From Micromonospora sp. CB01531 (GTDB lineage Bacteria; Actinomycetota; Actinomycetes; Mycobacteriales; Micromonosporaceae): a DNA stretch of 64,000 bases. The notes under the pieces were generated by a model that made no database searches, had not been told where the DNA came from, and was given only the letters and a program-made list of their open reading frames with translations. The stretch lies in NCBI RefSeq assembly GCF_001905095.1, contig NZ_LWLS01000116.1:97100-161099 (forward strand), in the 5' to 3' direction. The translations under genes were made by a program, and so were the position numbers. Below are positions 14,879-23,462 of this stretch, one piece after another. The stretch's first letter is position 1, and each line of letters begins with the position of its first letter.

Positions 14879-15127
14879 TGAACCGCTACACGGCTGCCGG
14901 GCGCCCTTCCTGGCGAGAAGGTCCGCCGCGCCAACGGCGAGGAAGCGATCCGGGTCGAGAACGGTCAGGGCTGCGTGAAGTTCCGCTCGGTCCGTTCGAC
15001 AGCCGGGTTGCGCGGGATCACCGTGGACGTGGTGGTCTTCGACTTCCCCAACCCGACCTACGAGGCGATGCAGGCTGTCATGCCCAACATCGCAGGCTCA
15101 CCCGACGGCGAAGTCATCCGGCCCTGA
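14879..15127 (+). pseudogene. Relic of a second terminase large subunit
   Basis: In the frame ending at the TGA at 15125, the sequence reads GEKVRRANGEEAIRVENG, then VKFRSVRSTAGLRGITVDVVVFDF, then TYEAMQAVMPNIAGSPDGEVI. This matches the ATPase segment of phage terminase large subunits from the strand before Walker B to the motif III region, with VVVFDF where a working enzyme has VVxFDEA. Everything upstream and the whole nuclease domain are absent, and there is no matched start. The intact terminase at 16732 has a different sequence, so this is a remnant of another phage, not a duplicate. The call is by pattern. Confidence 0.55.
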
Positions 15128-15164
15128 CGAACCCCGGGGCTGATCGAACGAGGGGGTGGATCAC

Positions 15165-15470
15165 ATGGCCCGCCCCACCACCACCGGTCGCGGCTACGGG
15201 TGGGAACACCAGCAGGCCAGGGCCAAGGCACTAGCCGAGCTACGCCGCACAGGCGTCGCGCCCTGCCCGTTCTGCACACACGACATGGACGCCAGCATGG
15301 CACTGGACTACGACCACTACCCGCCCCTCGCCCTGGGCGGTGGTGGCACCCGACGCCTGGCCCATGCCACCTGCAACCGTCGTGCTGGTCAACGCCTTGG
15401 ACTCCAGCGTCGTCGCCTTCGCACTCGCACACACCAACCAACTCGCGCGACCAACTCGCAGCAGTGGTGA
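15165..15470 (+). CDS. HNH endonuclease upstream of terminase
   Basis: The protein has 101 residues; ATG follows a GAGGGGG site. The core CPFCTHDMDASMALDYDHYPPLALGGGG and ATCNRRAGQRLG gives the DH...N...H-type nuclease fold with a CX2C ... C zinc pair. The N-terminus (TGRGYGWEHQQARAKAL) is the common phage HNH opening. HNH proteins beside terminase assist cos cleavage in HK97 and related phages. The Arg-rich tail is unlike the family and may be eroded. Confidence 0.75.
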   Translation: MARPTTTGRGYGWEHQQARAKALAELRRTGVAPCPFCTHDMDASMALDYDHYPPLALGGGGTRRLAHATCNRRAGQRLGLQRRRLRTRTHQPTRATNSQQW

Positions 15471-15636
15471 CGGTGGGTGGAGGTAGGGGGGCAGGGTCGT
15501 CACGCAACGTGGCGAGCCCTGACCCATCGCCTTTCCGTCAGGCTTTCTGTGTGCGGAGGATCTTGACCGGCCCTCCGTTACGCGCACGGCACCCGCACAA
15601 CCGATAGACGCCCTCGGCTGATCCCCGAGGGAAGGC

Positions 15637-15662
15637 GGCCCCGAGTCTCCCGGCTCGGGGCC
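15637..15662 (+). terminator. Hairpin terminator
   Basis: Nine-bp stem GGCCCCGAG / CTCGGGGCC with an 8-nt loop, lying in the 208-base gap between two HNH genes. The rest of this gap holds no gene that I can support. Confidence 0.5.
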
Positions 15663-15678
15663 CCCGCATATCCGGGAG

Positions 15679-16293
15679 ATGACCATGGCGAGGAAACCCG
15701 ATACCCCGTGCGCTGGCGGCTGCGGCACCCTGCTTTGGAGCGGGACGACGTCCCTCCCGGCCGGCGAGCGAATGTGCCAGCCGTGCCGGCGGCAACGGAC
15801 CACGCGAACGTGTGAGGTCTGCGGCGAGCAGTTCCATCCGAACAGCCACCGCGATCGGCAGCAGCTCACGTGCTCCCGTAAGTGCGGCGTGGTGTCCCGC
15901 CGCTCCAAGCTCGGCACCATGGCGCGGCCCAGCCGCCCCTGCGGCGACTGCAAGACGACGACGGTCACCTGGCCGCGGATCTACTGCCCGAACTGCGCGG
16001 GCGTCCGCCGGTTGGAGCACTACCAGCGGAAGAACCTGAAGCGCCGGGCGGGCGGTACTCGAATCATGTCGATCCGGGAGCTCGCCGAGCGGGACCGGTG
16101 GCGGTGCCACCTCTGTCGGCGGCGGGTCAGCCGGACGTTGCGCTACCCGCACCCGCGGTCGGCCAGCCGAGACCACCTGATCCCCGTTGCCGACGGCGGC
16201 ACTAACGACCCGGCGAACCTGGCTCTGGCGCACTGGGATTGCAACGTGCGCCGGCGTACGGGCGGCACGGTTCAGCTCCAGTTGGTGGTGTGA
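15679..16293 (+). CDS. HNH endonuclease with zinc fingers
   Basis: The protein has 204 residues; an alternative ATG lies two codons later. Four N-terminal Cys pairs (CAGGCG, CQPCRR, CEVCGE, CSRKCG) and a CGDCK/YCPNCAG ribbon precede the HNH domain at about residues 130-200: RDRWRCHLCRRRVS, RDHLIPVADGGTNDPANLALAHWDCN. It directly abuts the small terminase gene (GTGA overlap). The position matches the HNH-terminase units of HK97-like phages, where the HNH protein stimulates terminase cutting at cos. Confidence 0.88.
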   Translation: MTMARKPDTPCAGGCGTLLWSGTTSLPAGERMCQPCRRQRTTRTCEVCGEQFHPNSHRDRQQLTCSRKCGVVSRRSKLGTMARPSRPCGDCKTTTVTWPRIYCPNCAGVRRLEHYQRKNLKRRAGGTRIMSIRELAERDRWRCHLCRRRVSRTLRYPHPRSASRDHLIPVADGGTNDPANLALAHWDCNVRRRTGGTVQLQLVV

Positions 16294-16784
16294 CCATGGC
16301 CGACGCTACGAACGCCGAGCGGCAGCGCCGGCACCGCAAGCACAAGGCCGGTGACCACTCGCTGTGTGACCCGAGACGGTGCGATGACGCCGTTACCCCG
16401 GTCGTAACGCGTCCGGCGGACCGTCGGCTTGGTCCCCGCGGCCGGCGGCTGTGGGAGGAAGAGGGCGGCGACGGTCTGACCGGCGTCCGCCGGAACGTCC
16501 TCGAGGAAGCTTGCCGGCTGGTCGACCGGCTGGATCGGCTCGACGCGATCCTTAACGGCCGGGACCGGGCGTGGCTGACGTTGGAGCTCGACGACGAGAC
16601 CGGCGAGATCACCGTGGTCGTCGACAAGATCCTGTCGGAGTCCCGCCAGCAGCAGTTGGCGCTGAAGCAGCTCGCCGGGGAACTGCGAGCGGGTGGCGGC
16701 GCCGCGAAGCCCGCGACGGGAGGCAGCATCCTTGACCAGCTCGCTGCTCGACGTGCGCAGAGGCTCGCAAACCCCGCGGGTTAG
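16290..16784 (+). CDS. terS: Terminase small subunit
   Basis: The protein has 164 residues. Its gene sits between an HNH gene and the large terminase gene, the standard place. It is highly charged, with a basic N-terminus (AERQRRHRKHKAGDHSLC), a helical core (RRNVLEEACRLVDRLDRLDAIL) and a C-terminal segment (LALKQLAGELRAGG) common in actinophage TerS. It recognises packaging sites and recruits the large subunit. Start is taken at GTG 16290 (GTGA overlap); ATG 16296 is equally possible. Its 3' end overlaps the large-subunit gene by about 53 bases. Confidence 0.8.
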   Translation: MTMADATNAERQRRHRKHKAGDHSLCDPRRCDDAVTPVVTRPADRRLGPRGRRLWEEEGGDGLTGVRRNVLEEACRLVDRLDRLDAILNGRDRAWLTLELDDETGEITVVVDKILSESRQQQLALKQLAGELRAGGGAAKPATGGSILDQLAARRAQRLANPAG

Positions 16785-18222
16785 CACCTACCCGACCGCC
16801 CCTTACAGCTCTGGCCCCGATGTGGCGGACCTGGCGGAGGCGGCGGGGCTGGTGCTGGACCCGTGGCAGCGGTACGTGCTGGAGCACGGCCTGGGCGAGC
16901 GGCCGGACGGGAAGTGGTCGGCGCTCGAGGTGTCCTGCTGGGTGCCACGCCAGAACGGCAAGGGCGCCGTCATCGAGGCCCGCGTGTTGGCTGGCCTGTT
17001 CCTCTTCGGCGAGAAGAAGATTCTCTGGAGCGCACACGAGTACAAGACCGCGCAGGAAGGGTTCCTGCGCATCCGGGAGTTGATCCAGGCCGCCCCGGAC
17101 TTCAACCGGCTGGTGAAGCGGTACTGGGAAGGCTCCGGCGAGCAGGGCATTGAGCTGACCACCGGCCAGCGGTTGAAGTTCATCGCCCGCAGCCGCGGCT
17201 CCGGCCGAGGGTTCTCCGGTGACTGCATCATTCTCGACGAGGCGCAGGAACTGACCCTGCTTCAGATGAAGGCGCTGTTCTCGACGATGAGCGCCAAGTC
17301 GATGCACGGGAACCCGCAGATCTGGTACTTCGGCACCCCGCCTGAGGATCCGGCTGCATGGGTGTACGGCATCCGCAAGGACGGGGAAGCCGGGAAGGAC
17401 CGGCTGGCGTACTTCGACTGGGGGTTGGGTGAGATTGACCCGGCCGTCCCGCTGAAGGACCGGCTGAAGGAGTACGCCGATCGGGACCTCTGGTACCGGG
17501 CCAACCCGGGGCTGGGCATCCGGATCAGCGAGGAGTTCTGCGAGAACGAGCTGTCCCGGCTGAAGGAAGGCTTCGCCCCTGAACGGCTGGGCATGTGGCT
17601 TCCGTGGGCGGGCGAGGGCGTGCCGAAGTGGCAGGTCATCTCCGAGGCCGCGTGGACGGCCCGGTGCAACCCGGATTCCAAGCGCGACGGGCGACCCGCG
17701 TTCGGGGTGTACGTGCCGCCCGACAGGTCGTACACGGCGATCGGCGCCGCCGGCGTATCCACGCTCGGCGGCAGGCACATCGAGGTGACCGGACGTGACG
17801 GTGTCCTCGACTACCGCCCCGGCGTCAAGTGGGTCGTGGCGCGGCTGAAGGAACTTGAGCGGCATCAGCCGTCCGTGCTCGTCATCGACGACAAGGCCCT
17901 GGCCGACGAGGCGGAAGCCGCCGGCCTGACGGTGCACCGCGCCACTCCTAGCGATGTGGTGACCGGCTGCCAGCTGTTCTACGACGGGGTTGCCGGCCCT
18001 GACGAGGATGCGCGGGACGTGTGGCACATCGGCCAGAAAGAGGTCGACGACGCCGTTGAAGGCGCGGTGAAGCGGGACGTGGGCGGTTCGTGGGCGTGGC
18101 AACGCCGGGACCTGGCCGTCGACGTCACCACGCTGCCCGCCCTGTCCCTGGCGCTGTTCGGCCACTCGACCAAGCGTGTGCACCGGCCCAGCCGGCCAAC
18201 ACCGATGGCGGCATTCGCCTGA
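16732..18222 (+). CDS. terL: Terminase large subunit
   Basis: The protein has 496 residues from the TTG at 16732, which has a GGGAGG ribosome site 8 bases upstream; a GTG at 16693 would add 13 residues. Walker A is VPRQNGKG (about residue 71) and Walker B is DCIILDEAQEL (about residue 163), followed by the coupling motif FGTPPEDPAAWVYG. The C-terminal nuclease domain includes TAIGAAGVSTLGG and a metal-site aspartate region VLVIDDKALADEAEA. It is the packaging motor ATPase and nuclease. Length is near typical for actinophage TerL (480-560). Confidence 0.93.
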   Translation: MTSSLLDVRRGSQTPRVSTYPTAPYSSGPDVADLAEAAGLVLDPWQRYVLEHGLGERPDGKWSALEVSCWVPRQNGKGAVIEARVLAGLFLFGEKKILWSAHEYKTAQEGFLRIRELIQAAPDFNRLVKRYWEGSGEQGIELTTGQRLKFIARSRGSGRGFSGDCIILDEAQELTLLQMKALFSTMSAKSMHGNPQIWYFGTPPEDPAAWVYGIRKDGEAGKDRLAYFDWGLGEIDPAVPLKDRLKEYADRDLWYRANPGLGIRISEEFCENELSRLKEGFAPERLGMWLPWAGEGVPKWQVISEAAWTARCNPDSKRDGRPAFGVYVPPDRSYTAIGAAGVSTLGGRHIEVTGRDGVLDYRPGVKWVVARLKELERHQPSVLVIDDKALADEAEAAGLTVHRATPSDVVTGCQLFYDGVAGPDEDARDVWHIGQKEVDDAVEGAVKRDVGGSWAWQRRDLAVDVTTLPALSLALFGHSTKRVHRPSRPTPMAAFA

Positions 18223-18237
18223 GACAAGGAGGCCCCG

Positions 18238-18510
18238 GTGACGGTGCTGGAGTACACGGACGTGACCAGGGCCGAACGGGTGGACCGGATCACCGCCAAG
18301 GCGCGGCAGTGGACGCCCGGCCGGGTGCTGCTGGGGCTGCTCGCGGCGATCCTGGTCGGCGTGGGGCGGCTGGCGTTCGCGCTGTTCGCCGCCCTGTGGC
18401 TGGCGGTCACGTGGTGTGCGGCGGCGGTCAAGGTCGGGTGGGACGACGCCCGGCAGGCCCGGCAGGCTGCGGTTGGCGAGGCGATGAGGCAGGGCGATGT
18501 CGACGCTTGA
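18238..18510 (+). CDS. Membrane protein between terminase and portal, 90 aa
   Basis: GTG start after an AAGGAGG site. One long hydrophobic region (VLLGLLAAILVGVGRLAFAL and FAALWLAVTWCAAAV, about residues 30-66) forms one or two helices, with a basic N-terminus. It overlaps the portal gene by 14 bases. Function unknown; such small membrane proteins are frequent in actinophage head modules. Confidence 0.65.
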   Translation: MTVLEYTDVTRAERVDRITAKARQWTPGRVLLGLLAAILVGVGRLAFALFAALWLAVTWCAAAVKVGWDDARQARQAAVGEAMRQGDVDA

Positions 18511-19897
18511 TCGGGTGACCGCCCGGCATCGGGCGATGAGCCGGCCGGGCGGGGACCGCAAGCAGTGGTCCGAACCGCCGTTCTGGCGGCTCGACCAGCT
18601 ACGCAGCGCCCTGCTGGGTGTGACGGCGCCCGACCGTGAGGGCATCGAGCACGAGTTCGAGGGCTACGTCCAGCGGGCGGGCAAGGCCAACGCGGTCGTC
18701 TTCTCCTGCTGCTACGCCCGGCTGCGGGTGTTCGCCGACGCCCAGTTCCTGTGGCGGGACCGCGTGGACGGGCAGCTGGGCGCGCACTACGACTCGCCGG
18801 ACCTCGCACTGCTGCGCCGGCCGTGGCCGACCGGGACGCTGGCGAACCTGCTCGCGTGGATGGAAGTTGACGCCACCTACGCGGGTAACTCGTACTGGAC
18901 GGTCTGCGACGACGAAGGCCGGTACGGGCGGGACGCGCGGGGTCCGGGCCGACGGTTGACGCGGCTGCGGCCCGACTGGGTGACGCTGGTCATCGACTCG
19001 GCCAGCGGAGACCCGTACGCGATCGACGCCCGGGTGGTGGGGCTGATCTTCGAGCCGCCGTCGTCAGGTGTCGGCGGGGTTCGCACCAAGCCGGTGCTGC
19101 TGATGCCCGACGAGGTGTGCCACTATTCGCCGATCCCGGACCCGGCCGCCCGGTTCCGCGGCATGTCGTGGCTGACTCCGGTGCTGCGGGAGATCGGCGC
19201 GGACCTCGCGGCCACCGAACACAAGCAGAAGTTCTTCGAGAACGGCGCCGCCCTGTCGACGGTGGTGAGCCTCGACAAGGACGTCACTCCCGAGCAGTTC
19301 GCCGAGTTCGTCCAGCTGTTCAAAGCGCAGCACGAGGGCCCACGCAACGCCTACAAGACGTTGTTCTTCGGCGGCGGCGCGGACGTGACGATGCGCGGCG
19401 TCGACCTGAAGAACCTCGACTTCAAGCAGGTTCAAGGCGGCGGTGAGACGCGGATCGCAGCAGCGGCGGGCGTGCACCCGGTCGTGGTGGGCCTGTCCGA
19501 GGGTCTGTCCGGGTCGTCGCTGAACGCGGGCAACTACTCGGCGGCCCGGCGCAACGTCGCGGACGGAACGCTGCGGCACCTGTGGAACGAGGCCGGGGCG
19601 AGCCTGGAAACTCTGTTCCCGCGGCCCCGGCCGACTGCCGAGCTGCTGGTGGACACGCGGGAGACGGCGTTCGTCCGCGAGGACGCGAAGGACATCGCGC
19701 AGATCCAGCAGACCCGGGCGACGGCGCTGCGGGCGTTGATCGACGCCGGATGGGACCCGGACGCGGCAGTCGACTATCTGCGCACCGATGACCTGGCCCG
19801 ACTGGTCGGCCATCACAGCGGTCTGTTCAGCGTGCAACTACAACCGCTCGGAAGCGGTCAGGGCGGCAACCCGTCGAGCGGAGGAGGCACGGCGTGA
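18497..19897 (+). CDS. Portal protein (HK97 type)
   Basis: The protein has 466 residues, typical for HK97-family portals. It contains VVFSCCYARLRVFADAQFLW, the NLLAWMEVDATYAGNSYW wing segment, MLMPDEVCHYSPIPDP-type core (as LLMPDEVCHYSP), RGMSWLTPVLREIGADLAATEHKQKFF and the SEGLSGSSLNAGNYSAARRN clip region. Portals form the dodecameric DNA entry ring at the head vertex and dock terminase. The Gly-rich C-terminus is disordered. Gene order TerS-TerL-portal-protease-capsid confirms the call. Confidence 0.93.
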   Translation: MSTLDRVTARHRAMSRPGGDRKQWSEPPFWRLDQLRSALLGVTAPDREGIEHEFEGYVQRAGKANAVVFSCCYARLRVFADAQFLWRDRVDGQLGAHYDSPDLALLRRPWPTGTLANLLAWMEVDATYAGNSYWTVCDDEGRYGRDARGPGRRLTRLRPDWVTLVIDSASGDPYAIDARVVGLIFEPPSSGVGGVRTKPVLLMPDEVCHYSPIPDPAARFRGMSWLTPVLREIGADLAATEHKQKFFENGAALSTVVSLDKDVTPEQFAEFVQLFKAQHEGPRNAYKTLFFGGGADVTMRGVDLKNLDFKQVQGGGETRIAAAAGVHPVVVGLSEGLSGSSLNAGNYSAARRNVADGTLRHLWNEAGASLETLFPRPRPTAELLVDTRETAFVREDAKDIAQIQQTRATALRALIDAGWDPDAAVDYLRTDDLARLVGHHSGLFSVQLQPLGSGQGGNPSSGGGTA

Positions 19898-20088
19898 CGA
19901 TCGAGGTAAAGAAGATCGGCTACGCGGTGCCGGTCAACGTGGTCGACGGGGTTCCGCAGTGCCACTGCTGCCAGGAACCCATGGTCAAGCGCAACGGCGG
20001 ATGGATGTGCGCCCTCGGCGCTGCCATCCTCGACGCGCTCGCGCCGGCGATGGCCCGGCTCGACGCACTCACCGGAGGGGTGGCGTGA
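19894..20088 (+). CDS. Zinc-ribbon phage protein, 64 aa
   Basis: ATGA-type overlap at both ends, between portal and protease. CHCCQEPMVKRNGGWMC gives a CX2C ... C ribbon after a short strand region (VKKIGYAVPVNVVDG). Function unknown. Confidence 0.6.
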   Translation: MTIEVKKIGYAVPVNVVDGVPQCHCCQEPMVKRNGGWMCALGAAILDALAPAMARLDALTGGVA

Positions 20089-20834
20089 TGCAGGTCAAGG
20101 CGCTGCGCGGAGTCGAGATCAAGGACGCCGACAAGGGCACCGTCGAGGCGGTGTTCTCCACGTTCAACGTCATCGACTCCGACAAGGACGTCACCCTCCC
20201 CGGAGCGTTTCAGGACGGGGCCCCGTGGAAGATCTCCGCGTACGGGCACCGGTCCTGGATGGGTGCCCTGCCGGTCGGCAAGGGCACCGTCCGCACCACC
20301 AACACCGAAGCCATCCTGCAAGGCCAGTTCTTCATGGACACCCAGCACGGCGCGGACACATTCCGCACCGTCAAGGCCATGGGCGACCTTCAGGAGTGGT
20401 CCTACTCGGTGCACCCGCTGAAGCAGTCGTTCGGCGAGTTCGAGGGCCAGCAGGTGCGGTTCCTCGAGCAGCTGGGCTCCGGCGAGGTGTCCCCCGTGCT
20501 TGCGGGCGCCGGGATCGGCACCCGCACCCTGGCGGCGAAGTCCGAAGGCGGGCTGCTGCTGCACGAAATAGAGACGGCGCTGGAGGCCATGGGCGTGGTC
20601 GACAGCGCGATCACAAGCGCAAGCAGAGTGGGCGCTCTCCGCGCTGAAAAGGGCAAGTCCCTGTCCCGGGTCAACGCCGACGCGCTCGACCGCCTCGGCG
20701 GCGAGTTGGAGCGGCTACGCGAGGCGTACGCAGCCCTCAAGAGCGACGACCCGGACCCCAACCCCGACGAGGCCCTGGCCGACCAGGCCGCCAGCGAACT
20801 GCTGCGGGCCATCGCACGAGCAAGGAGAGCGTGA
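20088..20834 (+). CDS. Prohead maturation protease (HK97 type)
   Basis: The protein has 248 residues. GTVEAVFSTFNVIDSDKDVTLPGAF is the family's N-terminal signature, followed by ISAYGHRSWMGALPVGKGTV (catalytic His in YGHRS) and LQEWSYSVHPL (likely catalytic Ser in EWSYS). It cleaves the capsid scaffold during head maturation. The C-terminal 70 residues form a charged helix that may itself serve as a scaffold-like tail. It overlaps the previous gene by one base and precedes the capsid gene by 4 bases. Confidence 0.92.
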   Translation: MQVKALRGVEIKDADKGTVEAVFSTFNVIDSDKDVTLPGAFQDGAPWKISAYGHRSWMGALPVGKGTVRTTNTEAILQGQFFMDTQHGADTFRTVKAMGDLQEWSYSVHPLKQSFGEFEGQQVRFLEQLGSGEVSPVLAGAGIGTRTLAAKSEGGLLLHEIETALEAMGVVDSAITSASRVGALRAEKGKSLSRVNADALDRLGGELERLREAYAALKSDDPDPNPDEALADQAASELLRAIARARRA

Positions 20835-20838
20835 CGCC

Positions 20839-22092
20839 ATGAGCGACACCCTGGAAGTCGAGTTCCCCGCGCTGAAGGAGGCGCAGGAGCGGCTCGACGC
20901 GAAGAACAAGGAGCTGTTCGCCGTCCTCGACGAGGCCGGCCCGACCTACGACATGAAGCTGGTGAAGTCGCTGGACGGCGACACCCAGGCCAAGGTCGAG
21001 TGGATCCGGGCGAAGAACGCCGAGATCGACGAAATCGGCAAGGAGGTCGAGGGCTTCCGCCAGGTGGCGAAGGCCGCGGCCCGGCGCAAGACCACCGGCG
21101 GGCAGGAGGCGGGCTCGGAGCCGGACGCCCGCAAGGGCCGGCCGGGCGACCCCGGGTACTCCGAGGTGCCGGAGTCGTTCGGTGAGCTGTTCCTCAAGTC
21201 GAAGGCGTTCACCGCCCGGGCCGGACAGAACGGCCCGGAGGCGACCCTCGACCTGGATCTGAAGACCCTCATGCAGACCAGCGCGGGCTGGCTGCCGGAG
21301 ACCACCCGCACTGGTCGGGTCGTCGACTTCGCCACCCGGCCGATCCAGATCCTCGACTACATCCCTACCACCAACACCGGCCAGGCGGCCGTCGTCTACA
21401 TGGAGGAGACGACGTTCACCAACGCCGCGGCGGAGGCGGCCGAGGCGGGGACCTACGCCGAGTCGGCGCTGGCGCTCACCGAGCAGTCCAGCCCGGTCCG
21501 GAAGATCGCCACGTTCATCCCGGTCACCGACGAGCAGCTGGAGGACGTGGACCAGGTCCGCGGCTACCTCGACAACCGGCTGCGGTTCATGGTGCGGCAG
21601 CGCCTCGACGGGCAGCTGCTGGTCGGCAACGGCACCGCGCCGAACCTGCGCGGTCTCAACAACGTCGTCGGCATCCAGACGCAGGCGAAGGGCACCGACC
21701 CGACCCCGGACGCCTTCTACAAGGCGATGACGCTGGTGCGGGTGACCGGTCGGGCGATCCCCGACCTGCACATCATGCACCCGAACGACTGGATGGACAT
21801 CCGGCTGCTCCGCACCGCCGACGGCGTCTACATCTGGGGTAACCCGTCGGAGGCGGGCCCGGAGCGGCTGTGGGGCCTGCCGGTCGCCCAGTCCGACGCG
21901 CAGACCCAGAACACGGGTCTGACGCTCGACACCACGTTCACGGAGCTGTCGGTGCGCCGGGGTGTGGTCGTGCAGGTGAGCAACTCGCACGGCACGTACT
22001 TCATCGAGGGCAAGCAGGCGGTCCGCGCCGACATGCGGGCCGCGTTCATCGTGTACCGGCCGGCCGCGGTCTGCACCGTCACCGGCATCTGA
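20839..22092 (+). CDS. Major capsid protein (HK97 fold)
   Basis: The protein has 417 residues. Residues 1-85 form a charged coiled coil (the delta/scaffold domain: LKEAQERLDAKNKELFAV) that the upstream protease would remove. The rest is the HK97 fold: QTSAGWLPETTRTGRV, EEAEAGTYAESALAL-like E-loop region (as EAAEAGTYAESALAL), IATFIPVTDEQLEDV, RLDGQLLVGNG and the P-domain VTGRAIPDLHIMHPNDW. The C-terminus FIVYRPAAVCTVTGI is the usual end. A strong TTCG-loop terminator follows, setting its expression apart from downstream genes. Confidence 0.95.
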   Translation: MSDTLEVEFPALKEAQERLDAKNKELFAVLDEAGPTYDMKLVKSLDGDTQAKVEWIRAKNAEIDEIGKEVEGFRQVAKAAARRKTTGGQEAGSEPDARKGRPGDPGYSEVPESFGELFLKSKAFTARAGQNGPEATLDLDLKTLMQTSAGWLPETTRTGRVVDFATRPIQILDYIPTTNTGQAAVVYMEETTFTNAAAEAAEAGTYAESALALTEQSSPVRKIATFIPVTDEQLEDVDQVRGYLDNRLRFMVRQRLDGQLLVGNGTAPNLRGLNNVVGIQTQAKGTDPTPDAFYKAMTLVRVTGRAIPDLHIMHPNDWMDIRLLRTADGVYIWGNPSEAGPERLWGLPVAQSDAQTQNTGLTLDTTFTELSVRRGVVVQVSNSHGTYFIEGKQAVRADMRAAFIVYRPAAVCTVTGI

Positions 22093-22101
22093 GACGGCTG
22101 A

Positions 22102-22127
22102 GGCGAGGGCCCTTCGGGGCCCTCGCC
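22102..22127 (+). terminator. Strong hairpin terminator after the capsid gene
   Basis: A perfect 11-bp GC stem (GGCGAGGGCCC / GGGCCCTCGCC) closed by a TTCG tetraloop, followed by TTGGTTT. The UNCG loop makes it very stable. It probably gives partial termination, so capsid transcripts exceed those of downstream tail genes. Confidence 0.85.
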
Positions 22128-22149
22128 TTGGTTTAGGAGAGGACTGATC

Positions 22150-22362
22150 ATGCCGATCATCACGGGCGGGCAGGTCATGCCGGGCAACGGCGTTCCGGTG
22201 CAGGCGTTCACGAAGGCCGGCGCGCTCGCCGCGAACGACTTCGCCGGCCAGTGCGCCGTCGGGTCGCTGGCCATCAACACCTCGGCGGGCGTGCTCTACA
22301 TCTGCACGGCCACGAACGGCACGACCACGTCGACGTGGGTGACCGTCGGCTCGCAGACCTGA
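22150..22362 (+). CDS. Small head decoration or fibre-like protein, 70 aa
   Basis: ATG follows a TAGGAGAGG site. The sequence (GALAANDFAGQCAVGSLAIN, then VLYICTATNGTTTSTWVTVG) has the small beta-rich pattern of stand-alone head fibre or decoration domains, which often sit right after the capsid gene. The role is inferred from position and pattern. Confidence 0.65.
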   Translation: MPIITGGQVMPGNGVPVQAFTKAGALAANDFAGQCAVGSLAINTSAGVLYICTATNGTTTSTWVTVGSQT

Positions 22363-22406
22363 TGGCTCTCGAAGTCAAGACACTCAGGGATCAGGAGGGT
22401 ACGCCG

Positions 22407-22640
22407 ATGGCAGGCGCAACGAAGGCAGAGCTGCGGGTCTGCCGAACGGCCGACGGGCATCTGGTGCGCGAAGACGACCCGCGCAGCGCGTTCCTCGCGT
22501 ATGCCGTCGGCGATCAGGTCGCCGACGGTGACCTGGACGCCTACCGGGATCTGGTCGACGGCAAGAGCCGCCGGCAGGCCGGTACGAAGGCCACGGCGAA
22601 GCCGGCCGACAAGGCGACTACCAAGCCCGAGGACAAGTAG
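22407..22640 (+). CDS. Hypothetical head-tail region protein, 77 aa
   Basis: The ATG at 22407 has an AGGAGGG site 7 bases upstream. An in-frame ATG at 22362, overlapping the previous stop, would add 15 residues. The body (AELRVCRTADGHLVREDDPR, FLAYAVGDQVADGDLDAY) is soluble; the tail is Lys/Ala/Pro-rich (KATAKPADKATTKPEDK) and likely disordered. Short proteins like this lie between capsid and connector genes in many actinophages. Function unknown. Confidence 0.65.
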   Translation: MAGATKAELRVCRTADGHLVREDDPRSAFLAYAVGDQVADGDLDAYRDLVDGKSRRQAGTKATAKPADKATTKPEDK

Positions 22641-22643
22641 CCC

Positions 22644-23462
22644 ATGTACGACGTCGGGGACACGATCATTCTCAGCGCCACGTGTCGCGACGCGGCGGGT
22701 GTTCTGGCGAACGCGACGAACGCGACGCTGAGCGTGACCCGCCCCGACGGCACCGTGGAGGCGCAGACGCCGGCGAACCCGCCGGTGTCTGCCGGCCTCT
22801 ACCAGCACCCGTACGTGCCCACCCAGTACGGCCGGCATCTGGTCCGGTGGACCTTCACCGGCGGCGTCCCCGACCAGGCGTACCCGGACGTGGTGAACGT
22901 CGCCGACGCGTCATGGCCGGCGATCGTCGGCCTCACCGAGACCAAGAAACACCTCAACATCGACCTGGCGAACACCACCCACGACGAGGAGCTGCGCGGG
23001 TTCATCCTCTCCGCCAGCGAGGTCGTCGAGTCGATCGTTGGGCCCGTCGCCCGCCGCAGCGTCGAAGAAACCCACAGCGGCCGTGGTGACGTCGTGCTGG
23101 TGCTGCGGAAGCGGCCCATTCTGTCGGTGGCCAGCGTGACCGTAGACGGCGTGCTCCTCGACGCGTCGGAGTACACGGCGAGCCCCTCCGGCGTGCTCAC
23201 CTGCGGCTGGGGCTGGCCGTGGGGCGACAACAACATCGCCGTGACGTACGTCGTTGGCCGGGTCGCGGCGGGTGCCGCCGTGATCGATGGGACGAAGGAG
23301 CTGATCCGACTCAACTGGCGCCCGCAGACGGGTGGCAGCGGATCAGTGTTCAACCAGGGCGCCGAGGACCGCGGCGGCGGTGAGATCCGGCTCGGATTCT
23401 TCATCCCGAACACGGTCATGCAGCGGCTACAGCCGTCGGCGCTCGGCCCGTTGGTGGCGTGA
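22644..23462 (+). CDS. Head-tail connector (gp6-like adaptor)
   Basis: The protein has 272 residues. Residues 1-90 form an immunoglobulin-like beta domain (GDTIILSATCRDAAGVLANA). Residues 95-270 form the helical adaptor pattern of HK97 gp6-type proteins (TETKKHLNIDLANTTHDEEL, SASEVVESIVGPV, PILSVASVTVDG, ELIRLNWRPQTGG). This links portal to tail. The fusion with the beta domain is common in actinophages. Confidence 0.8.
   Translation: MYDVGDTIILSATCRDAAGVLANATNATLSVTRPDGTVEAQTPANPPVSAGLYQHPYVPTQYGRHLVRWTFTGGVPDQAYPDVVNVADASWPAIVGLTETKKHLNIDLANTTHDEELRGFILSASEVVESIVGPVARRSVEETHSGRGDVVLVLRKRPILSVASVTVDGVLLDASEYTASPSGVLTCGWGWPWGDNNIAVTYVVGRVAAGAAVIDGTKELIRLNWRPQTGGSGSVFNQGAEDRGGGEIRLGFFIPNTVMQRLQPSALGPLVA

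Noticed and set aside
16693..16731. GTG 16693 as the terminase large subunit start
   Set aside because: TTG 16732 has a clear ribosome site and shortens the overlap with terS; the extra 13 residues are Arg/Pro-rich with no support. It remains possible.
17979..18809. Antisense frames across the terminase/portal genes
   Set aside because: The plus-strand terminase and portal have clear motifs; the antisense frames have none.
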